Assembly (NCBI GenBank): GCA_020632575.1
Contig: JACKFH010000028.1
Coordinates: 1-51,548 of the forward strand
DNA from: Candidatus Omnitrophota bacterium
GTDB taxonomy: Bacteria; Hinthialibacterota; Hinthialibacteria; OLB16
Direction of reading: 5' to 3'
DNA length: 51,548 bases
Shown: piece by piece, positions 24,351 through 32,600 of the stretch
Layout: each line of letters begins with the position of its first letter
How positions within the stretch are numbered: the stretch's first letter is position 1
Made by a program: the position numbers and the translations under genes
The notes under the pieces: model-generated
What the model was told of the DNA's origin: nothing
The model's input: the letters and a program-made list of their open reading frames with translations, nothing else
Databases searched by the model: none

Positions 24351-24472
24351 ACAAATCCGATACACTGATCGGGGCGGCTGAAACAACCGGGAGACCATTC
24401 AAGTGCGGAGAGGAAGCAGCCGATCATTTAGTGAATGAGGGAATCTCTGAAAACAGGTTATGGAACGGAACG

Positions 24473-24802
24473 ATGAGTGAAACCGCGGCAGCTCTGATGG
24501 AAGTGAATCAATACCTCGACGGCCTCTATAATTGGGTCCTCAAGAGCCGCAGCGGGCTGACCCGTGAGGACGCCAAAAAGATCTTTCATCGTTACCGCAC
24601 GCCCGGAGCGGACGCTCCCACGCCCGAACCCACGAACGATCCCGAGGCTCCCAAAGAACAATCCGCGCTCTTGGAAAGTCAGTCCCGAAAAATCGATCAG
24701 ATCATCGGTTACATGGAAGAGACCACCCAAAGGCTTGACCAAATCGAGAATGACATCGGTTATCTGAAGGACCGGATCGAGGTCATTCTCAAGAAACTTT
24801 AG
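24473..24802 (+). CDS. Small coiled-coil protein of unknown function
   Basis: 109 residues from ATG 24473; the open frame extends back to a TTG that overlaps the kinase stop, but the added residues look random. The N-terminal half has ALMEVNQYLDGLYNWVLKSR. After a Pro/Asp/Glu-rich linker the last ~45 residues form a heptad-like coiled coil (ILE/LEU at regular spacing in QIIGYMEETTQRLDQIENDI). It probably oligomerises. It lies between the kinase and the DUF115 protein on the same strand. Confidence 0.5.
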   Translation: MSETAAALMEVNQYLDGLYNWVLKSRSGLTREDAKKIFHRYRTPGADAPTPEPTNDPEAPKEQSALLESQSRKIDQIIGYMEETTQRLDQIENDIGYLKDRIEVILKKL

Positions 24803-24877
24803 TTCCATCGGTTCTTTCACATTGTGAGATGTGAGGAGTCCGTTGCCTTGACCCCCAACTCCTGAGAGAATCCGTTC

Positions 24878-27800
24878 ATGTCATCTCTGTTTGGGAAACC
24901 TCTGTCGAAGAATGGAATCCGTGAAAAGATGGATTCCGAAACTCGATCCCGGTATGAGAAAAACCGGGAGCTCCTCCAAAAGAAAGAACCGGAAAAAACT
25001 CACCGACTCGGTCAAACCGATCTCTCGAAGTCGCGATTCACCACCATCCCCTCGGCGAATGGGGGGCCTTGTCTGATTGGGTTTCGAAAGGGCGGACAAC
25101 TGATCGGCTTGGACGATCCCGTGAATCCTGTTGAATCGCACATCGCCTGGTTCCAAAGATTTCAAGACTCTCATCTCACACACGCCATCCTGCTGGGTTT
25201 CGGCGCCGGGCACATCCATCGGGAACTGGCGGATCTAAATCCCAAGGTTAAAAAGCTCGCGGTGATCGAACCGCATATCGATCAGTTGGCGGTCGCCTGC
25301 GCCACATACGACCTCTCCGGAATGATCGAGAACCCGCGCGTTTCGGTTTGGACCCCCGAGGACGGGTATTATGCCGCGCTCTGGACCCAGGAGTGGATGG
25401 AGGGATTCGACCCGAAGGAAGGGGATCAGGTCGGGTTCTTTTTGAACCCGTATTTTCTAAGAAGCGCCCCCGAATTTCTGGCCGACTATTTCAATTGGCT
25501 CCACATCAAAGAGGATCGTTTTTCCGGAATCAAGAGCGTCCTCGATTCGAAGTTCCCCCACTCGCCTGGGATGCGGGAGGATTGGGAGTGGGGGATCACT
25601 CTGACCGGAGTCAAGGCGCTTGCGGGGGTCTTCAAGGGACTGACAGGGGTAATTGTCGGGGGGGCGAATCTTTCCGAGGTTGAATGCGAATATCTTCGGC
25701 GTGGAAATCCAGAGAATAGAGTGGTTTTGTCTCGCGGGAATGTCTCGCCGGAGTTGAACGAATTGGTGGATGGCTTTGTGTTGGGTGTCGGAGACTCCTT
25801 TCATGGCGAGATTCTACCCAACCAGCAGATTTTCGCCGAAGCGGCGGCGGCCTGCTCCAATCCTCTACCTCCCGACACAGTCATTTTTCGGACCGAGACC
25901 CCTCCCCAACGGGATCAGATATATCCGAAGGTGTCGACCCTGGGGATGCTCAAGAACAAGGGAACCCTGATCCGGCAGGTCCACTCCGCTGGGACACTCA
26001 TCGATCTCGCCCATCGCCTGGGGTGTTCGGACATTTTGTTGTTGGGCCTCCATCCGGAAAGACCCGAGGATCCGCTCGATTTCGAGGGGGTCGGTCTGGC
26101 GGAACAGATGCGTCAGTCGAAGCGTCGTTTTTACACTTTTTCCGAAGCGACCTCGGAATGGCTTTTGGAGGCGACCCTCATCACTTCGGATGACATGCCG
26201 AACTCCGGAAAAAGAAGAGAAGTCTCTTTGGCTGAGGCGGTGGAAACCATACGGAAAAAGCCGCCCAGTCTACCAGCCCCGAAGTTTCCAATCGATCGAG
26301 CGCTTAAATTGAACGGCGAAGAGTTGGTCACCCAGGGCGGAGTGCTGAAAAAGCCATCCGAGGGAAACCTTTTGGAAATCCTGTTTCGTGAAAACCTCGA
26401 GGTTCTCACGAAGGCGCGACCCGATATCGCGTCTCTGATTGAAGACCGCATCGCGAATCCCTCCCCCGAGGAGGCCTATCAAATCGGAATCGGCGCCGAG
26501 GGCTTTCCCCATTTGGCCATTGTCAAAGACCAAAAGCGGATCGGACTTTCTCCTCTCACCTCCAACCCCTGGAAGGATGTGGTCGAGGCGCAAAGTTGGA
26601 ACTGTCTTTTCACCGAGTGCGCCAACATGGTGATCGGATTGGGACTCGGTTTTCACCTCGAGTCGATCCTCGAAAGGACTTCCGGACGACTCATGATTTG
26701 GGAGCCCTCGGTGGACCGTCTCATGGCCGCGATGCATGTTCGCAACTTGGCCGGACTCTTCACTCATGATCGCCTCGACTGGGTGGTTGGCAAATCGGCT
26801 TATGAAGCGGCGGGCGAGTTTGTCGACACGCGCACTCAGCAGATGTACTACCAGCCGGTCAACTGGGAGCCCTTTGTCGAGCCGGGAATGCGGCTTGCCT
26901 ACGAGGACCACAAAAAGGAATTTCTCAATCACTTCTATCCCCGAATCTATGAAATCAGAGGGATGCGGAAAGAGGCGATATCCTCGGCTCGAAACTGGGC
27001 GATTCATTTCCTTCGCAATGCTCCGCGCAAGGCCGAAGCGGCGTCCCTGCGCCAACTTCGCGGTCGTTTCAAAGGGGTTCCGGCGATTGTGGTTTCGGCG
27101 GGACCATCGCTGGATGAAAATGTTCACCTGCTCAACGAGGTGAAGGACCGTGCTCTCATATTCGTCGTGGACACCTCGTTTCGAGTGGTGGCCGATCGCG
27201 ACATCGACCGTCATTTTGTGGTGTCGGTCGATCAGAAAGAGGCGACTCTCCTGCACTTCGCCAACCGGACGCCTCGCGATACGGACATCCTGATAGCGAC
27301 AAGCGGAGCGCCGCCGTTGGTGTGGGATCTCTTCAAGGGCCCCTCCTTCTTCGGGGAATTCGAAACCGGATCGGGTGAGAAATCGAAAATTCTTTCTTGG
27401 CTTTCGGATTCCCTGCGACTCGAGGAAGAGTATCTTTTTCGCGGGAACAGCGTGGCCATCACCACCATCGGCGCCGCGCACATCCTGGGTTGCGATCCCA
27501 TCGTGCTCATCGGACAGGACCTATCCATCATGCCCGACCGAACCCACGCGGAGGGGACCATCTATCCGGTGCGCCCCGGACTCGCGGAAACCGGGAAGAA
27601 AATCATGGTTCCCGCGATTGGGGGTGGCGAGGTCCAGACGACTCAGATGTTTAGGAACATCCAGAACAATCTCGAATACACTCTGCACAAGCACCAACTG
27701 AATGTGATCAATTCAACCGCTCGAGGCGCGAGCATCCGGGGGACTCGTGAGGAGCCCTTTGAAAAGGTGCTCGAAGGTTATCTGGGCGACCCCATTCCCA

Positions 27801-28255
27801 TCTTCGAGATTGTCGCCAAAGCCTACGAGGAACGTCGGAGGCCGGATATTCCCAACATGATTCAAGAAATCGACCGGATGGGAGTGGAGATCGAAAAAAT
27901 CGTATCGAAATCCGATTCGCGGTTGGCGGACCTCAAGAAGTTGCGGAAGAGGATCGAGCGCGGAGAGTATCCCGAGAACTGTCCCAAACGCTTTCAAAGG
28001 CTGCAGCAGGACCTGATCGACATCGGCTTCGAGGACATCGTTTTCCAGCGGTTTCAGGATTTTATCTACCGCGAAGGGAATATCTTTTCGGAGCAACATG
28101 TTCGCGTTCACAATGCCGCGGATCCCCGGACGAAACTTCGCTATCAGGTCGAACGAATGATTCCTTTGCTCGAGGCGACCGGCCCCGGGATGCGGGAAGC
28201 TCGCCAGCAGATCGAGCAGCTGCGCGAAGAACTGATCGAACGATCTCATGAGTGA
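24878..28255 (+). CDS. Tandem DUF115 (MptE/Maf-like) protein
   Basis: 1125 residues, about twice the usual length. The C-terminal half is a normal DUF115 unit: GLGLGFHLESIL (~588), AIVVSAGPSLDENVHLL (~735) and IVLIGQDLS (~878). The N-terminal half repeats the same order about 480 residues earlier: GFGAGHIHREL (~107), VIVGGANLSEVE (~258) and ILLLGLHPE (~388), with the GPSL motif lost. Family members include 6-hydroxymethylpterin diphosphokinase-like enzymes and Maf glycosyltransferases that transfer nonulosonic acids to flagellin. The C-terminal ~130 residues are helical. The substrate cannot be inferred. It overlaps the next gene by 8 bp. Confidence 0.75.
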   Translation: MSSLFGKPLSKNGIREKMDSETRSRYEKNRELLQKKEPEKTHRLGQTDLSKSRFTTIPSANGGPCLIGFRKGGQLIGLDDPVNPVESHIAWFQRFQDSHLTHAILLGFGAGHIHRELADLNPKVKKLAVIEPHIDQLAVACATYDLSGMIENPRVSVWTPEDGYYAALWTQEWMEGFDPKEGDQVGFFLNPYFLRSAPEFLADYFNWLHIKEDRFSGIKSVLDSKFPHSPGMREDWEWGITLTGVKALAGVFKGLTGVIVGGANLSEVECEYLRRGNPENRVVLSRGNVSPELNELVDGFVLGVGDSFHGEILPNQQIFAEAAAACSNPLPPDTVIFRTETPPQRDQIYPKVSTLGMLKNKGTLIRQVHSAGTLIDLAHRLGCSDILLLGLHPERPEDPLDFEGVGLAEQMRQSKRRFYTFSEATSEWLLEATLITSDDMPNSGKRREVSLAEAVETIRKKPPSLPAPKFPIDRALKLNGEELVTQGGVLKKPSEGNLLEILFRENLEVLTKARPDIASLIEDRIANPSPEEAYQIGIGAEGFPHLAIVKDQKRIGLSPLTSNPWKDVVEAQSWNCLFTECANMVIGLGLGFHLESILERTSGRLMIWEPSVDRLMAAMHVRNLAGLFTHDRLDWVVGKSAYEAAGEFVDTRTQQMYYQPVNWEPFVEPGMRLAYEDHKKEFLNHFYPRIYEIRGMRKEAISSARNWAIHFLRNAPRKAEAASLRQLRGRFKGVPAIVVSAGPSLDENVHLLNEVKDRALIFVVDTSFRVVADRDIDRHFVVSVDQKEATLLHFANRTPRDTDILIATSGAPPLVWDLFKGPSFFGEFETGSGEKSKILSWLSDSLRLEEEYLFRGNSVAITTIGAAHILGCDPIVLIGQDLSIMPDRTHAEGTIYPVRPGLAETGKKIMVPAIGGGEVQTTQMFRNIQNNLEYTLHKHQLNVINSTARGASIRGTREEPFEKVLEGYLGDPIPIFEIVAKAYEERRRPDIPNMIQEIDRMGVEIEKIVSKSDSRLADLKKLRKRIERGEYPENCPKRFQRLQQDLIDIGFEDIVFQRFQDFIYREGNIFSEQHVRVHNAADPRTKLRYQVERMIPLLEATGPGMREARQQIEQLREELIERSHE

Positions 28256-28763
28256 ACCCCACTATTTTCTCCCGCGGCCCGCGCTGGCATGGCTGAAGAA
28301 AGCCGACTCGTGGCTTCGAACCCTGCAACCGGAGACGGGGGTGGAGCTGGGTCCCTCGGCAAGTCTTTGGGGGAACCCCAGGTGGTCGTTGATTTGTCTG
28401 ATCTTTCTCCTTATCGCGCTTGTTATGCCGGCCGAGGGGTTCGGTGTCCGCCTCTGTGTCTTTCATCAATTCACGGGGCTCGATTGTCCGGGCTGCGGGA
28501 TGACCCGGGGGATCAGCCAGCTCTGGCGGGGCCATCCCATCCGAGCCGTTCAACTTCATCTCTTTGCCCCGGTCGCCTTCGCATTTCTCGCCATCCAGGC
28601 GAGTTCTCTTTTCATTCCCGCGGGGCGAAAGGTGAAAGTTCTACTGTGGATTGATCGTCATGACCGGTGGTTTCGTTTATTTTGGGTGTTTGGAGCGGCG
28701 AGTTTTTTTCTCTACGGAGGGATGCGGATCGCGTTTGAGCTTTTTCAACGAGGTTTTTTTTGA
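28248..28763 (+). CDS. DUF2752 membrane protein
   Basis: 171 residues with three hydrophobic segments (about 44-62, 103-122 and 138-160). The family motif DCPGCGMTRGISQLWRGH (~80-97) contains the CxxC pair and conserved Arg. Function unknown in the family. It begins inside the end of the DUF115 gene, so the two are co-translated. Confidence 0.8.
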   Translation: MSEPHYFLPRPALAWLKKADSWLRTLQPETGVELGPSASLWGNPRWSLICLIFLLIALVMPAEGFGVRLCVFHQFTGLDCPGCGMTRGISQLWRGHPIRAVQLHLFAPVAFAFLAIQASSLFIPAGRKVKVLLWIDRHDRWFRLFWVFGAASFFLYGGMRIAFELFQRGFF

Positions 28764-28860
28764 GACCCTTCGTAAGAGGACGGGTTGTCCTTGGCCAGCA
28801 TTGGAGTACCCCCACAGTCCAAAAAACGTTATGATGAGATTCCTTGATTATTGAAACCGT

Positions 28861-29619
28861 ATGAACCTTCTTCAAGCAATCAACCTATCCAAAGCGTATA
28901 AAGGCAATCGCGTGGTCGATGATGTCAGTCTGGAGGTGCGTCCGGGCGAAATCATTGGACTTCTGGGCCCGAATGGGGCGGGGAAGACAACCACGTTCCG
29001 GATGATTGTCGGACTGATCAAACCGAATTCCGGCCGGATTCTCATTGATGGGAAGAATGTAACCCGATGGCCAATGTACCGACGATGCCGGGCGGGTTTG
29101 GGATACCTTTCGCAGGAGCCCTCGATTTTTCGGGGGATGACGGTTCTGGATAATGTCCGCGCGGTCTTGCAGGTCCAGGGGATAACCGGCCGGACTGGGA
29201 GGGTTCGCGCTTACCAGCTCCTGGAGCAGCTTGGCATCGAGGGAAACGCCGAACAGACTGCCGCCACTCTTTCCGGCGGCGAGAAGCGCCGTCTCGAAAT
29301 GGCCAGAGCGATCGCCTCCAATCCCACCTTTATTCTTCTCGACGAACCCTTCGCGGGAGTGGACCCGATCGCGGTCGAGGATATCCAGAAGCACATCCAG
29401 CTCTTGCGGGACCAACTTGGACTCGGAATTCTGATCACCGATCACACGGTGCGAGAAACCTTGGCGGTGACCGACCGGGCCTACATCATCAACAAAGGCG
29501 TGGTCGGAGCGCAGGGCAACGCCGAGGAGTTGATCAACAACGAATGGGTCCGCCAGATCTACCTTGGCGAGCAGTTTTACATGCAACTCCCGACCAAGAA
29601 AACGAGTCCGTTCGAATAA
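28861..29619 (+). CDS. lptB: LPS-export ABC transporter ATPase
   Basis: 252 residues. LptB drives lipopolysaccharide extraction from the inner membrane with LptFGC. Walker A GPNGAGKTT (~39), the LptB-typical GYLSQEPSIF (Q loop), signature LSGGEKRRLEMARA, Walker B ILLDEPFAGVDP and the switch His in ITDH are all present, in the order and spacing of the LptB clade. No lptA, lptC or lptFG is adjacent. Its presence supports an LPS-bearing outer membrane. It converges with the following giant gene at 6 bp, with no terminator visible. Confidence 0.9.
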   Translation: MNLLQAINLSKAYKGNRVVDDVSLEVRPGEIIGLLGPNGAGKTTTFRMIVGLIKPNSGRILIDGKNVTRWPMYRRCRAGLGYLSQEPSIFRGMTVLDNVRAVLQVQGITGRTGRVRAYQLLEQLGIEGNAEQTAATLSGGEKRRLEMARAIASNPTFILLDEPFAGVDPIAVEDIQKHIQLLRDQLGLGILITDHTVRETLAVTDRAYIINKGVVGAQGNAEELINNEWVRQIYLGEQFYMQLPTKKTSPFE

Positions 29620-29625
29620 GCGAAC

Positions 29626-32600
29626 TTACTTGAAATCGGTCTCCTCCTCGAGGACATCCCCTCGATCTCCAAGGAACAGGTGAAGGTCCCGGGAATCGAC
29701 CAATCCGTTTTGGTCGATATCCGATCGTATGTTGTTCAACTTCGGAATGACCGGTTGGAAATTCGATCGGAGGAACGGTCGAATCTGTTTGAAAATCATA
29801 TCTCCCGATTGGGTGAACTTGAATTCCATATCGAACAGAACCTCGTCGCGGGTGTGGCCTTCGAGATCGATCGGCATGCTCGCGTCCACAATCGCCATGG
29901 TCGCTCCGAGTCGATGTAATTGTTCATCGGAGAGGACAAATTCTCCCTCCGGCAAAAGTGTGGATTGCCTCGACCGGTTGATTTCGGTCACTTGTCCGTT
30001 TTCCACCTTGAGGATGTCGAGTTCCGGCAGGATTCCAGGATCGGGTTGGACGGTGCTGAAATCTCCGATTTGAACATTGATGACATAACCCGCGTCCGAC
30101 CCCGCGATCGGATCGCCGGTGAACGCGACCCCGTTGGAGGCTTCATCCGGAAAGGCGAGCGAGACAAGGATGGCCATCGCGGCCTCGGCTTGCGGAATCT
30201 GATAATACTCCCTCTCCTCGAAAGCGCGGAAATTCCAGAGACTCGCCCAGACCTTCCTGAGGGCCCGCTCGATCGTTCTCTCGTCGTCTTGACCGGAAAA
30301 ACAGTGCGAGGGCCCGAGTTCGTCTCCATCCAACGTGTCCTCGGGACAGACCGAGGTCGAATCGTAAAGCCCCGCCCCGTTGAAGATGAGCGCGTCCTCC
30401 GAATTGGAGGAGGAGCGGAAACGCACCATGGTGGAGGTGGAGCCATACACCTGCTCAATTCTCGAAATTAGAGCGGTGACCAAATTGGGATCGACCACGC
30501 TTCGGTTTTCGATGATGTTTCGGAAACCCTCGAGACGTGAAGCGCGATACTCCGGATCGCCTTGGAACACTGGGTCCTCCAGGAGGGACTCCAGATACTC
30601 CTGAAAGGTGACTGTGACAAAGTCCTCGCCCTCGCGGATGGTCAATGTGTTGGCGGTCATGAACTCATGATAGTAGTGGAAGGGAATCCCGAAGGCGGGG
30701 ATCTGGTTTTCGGCGGGCAGGAATGAATACATTCTCGCTAGTCCAGCCACTTTGCCTCCGAATTTTCCAACCAGATCGGATGAATCCGAAATGTTCATAT
30801 CCAAGACATTGTCGAATTCGGTGTACTCCAAGTTTGGCGGCAATGGGTTCGGGACCGATGGGCGATTCTCGTCCCACCAGGCTTGAGCTTGTTGAAGGGT
30901 CACATTGGGGTCGATCGAATACTCGTTTTCATCGAGAGTGAGGCGGATGAGTTGGTTTTCGTAGGGCGCGAACACTTCATGGGGATTGGCGATGAAAGCG
31001 TTGGGAGTTCCGCGCCTCGCTGTGCGTAGGGCGACATGGGAGAGTTCTCCTTGCGGGGATCCGGTGATAACCGCCGCCTGGACTCCCTCGATATCGAAGG
31101 GGGTGACATCGAGGACCAAGATATCCTGCCAACTGATCGTCCCGTTGGCGTTCGCCTCCTCGAGTTCGGGGACGGTCAATAGGCGGACCCGGCCATAGTT
31201 GGTTCCGACTGTTAAGGCCTCGTAGGTTTTTTCGATAGTTGCTCCCGGGAGGTAGACCGGGAACGAGGCATCCTCCCAATTGCTTGCGACCTCCACCGCC
31301 AAGGGGTGGACGGGCGCGTAGGCGAACGGTCGCAGTTGGAAGTTCTGAGAGAGGATGTCGTAGAGTTGGGCGACCTCTTCTTGAGTCAGCAATTCGGAGG
31401 TGTCCAGGTAATCGGCAACCGAATCGAACCCGTAGACCGTTCCTCCATCCACGGTGCGAAATTCGAAGATCGCCCCCGCGAAGTAGTCTCGTGGCGAATC
31501 TCGAAGGATCAGCGCGAGGGTGTCCTGTCCGGCGAAGCGCTCGGGAAAGACCGAGGTGAAGAACTCCGGGTGGAAGGGATACAGGTTCACATTCTGGAAC
31601 ATGTTGGGGAGTAGGTCGGGATCGTCCGTGGCGGGCGCCCAATACTTGCCCTCCCGGACCACATCGAACCGGCCCGAACCCTCCACTGTGATCGACTCGA
31701 GATCCTCTTCGGTTTCGATCTTCAGAAGAAAATTTCCGATTTCCTTTTCGGCGACTCGATGCCAATCCAACGCGAGAATGAACAGATCGAATGTATTCAC
31801 ATGACGGTCGAGATTGAGGTCCGATTTGTTGTAGACCACCTCGGTGGGGGTGTTCGTGACTGTCGGAGTTGGGGTTGGAGTCTGTGTGAATGTCGGCGTA
31901 TCCGTGAGAGTCGGAGGATTGGTTGAGGTGTTGGTCGGAGTCTCCGTGAAGGTGGGGGTGTTGCTCGGCGTGTAGGTGTTGGTCGGGGTTGGCGTGAAGG
32001 AGGGGGTGGGGACCATGCCGTAATAGTTCTCACGCCAAGCGACCCGGTCGGGGTTCTCCGAGGTGGCCCAAACCAAATCCAAATCGTCGTCGCCATCGAG
32101 GTCGACCAAATCCAGTGCGTTAGCGTAGTCGGTCTTCGTATCGATCACACGAGTTGTGAATCCCGGATTGGGATCCCCATTGTTCTCGAACCAATAGATG
32201 CCGCTAATCTCGGAATAACCCGGCACGAAAACATCGACATGTCCGTCCTTGTTGACGTCACCTAGTCTGAGCCGTGACCAGGGGTAAACGAGATGGAAAG
32301 ACAAGCCGGCCTCGGTTGGAGCAAGCTCGAGAGCGTCGGCGATGACCGAGGCGTTGAAACTCGGAACCGGGTTACCGTCATTCTGGAGGAGAACCACCTT
32401 GCGGGGGGTCATCACCACCATGTCGGTGTCATTATCCCCGTCCATATCCGCGACCCGGACCTTGCGAGGGTTGTTGATGTAGTTAAAGACAATCTCGTGT
32501 TCGGTGAAACTTTCACTCCCCGAGTTTTCGTACCAGGAGATCCCATCGTCCCCATAAGTCGCGGATAGGAGATCGATGCTCCCGTCGCCATCGACATCGT

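Noticed and set aside
26270..27481. 403-codon minus-strand frame within the DUF115 gene
   Set aside because: Antisense shadow; no domain, no ribosome site.
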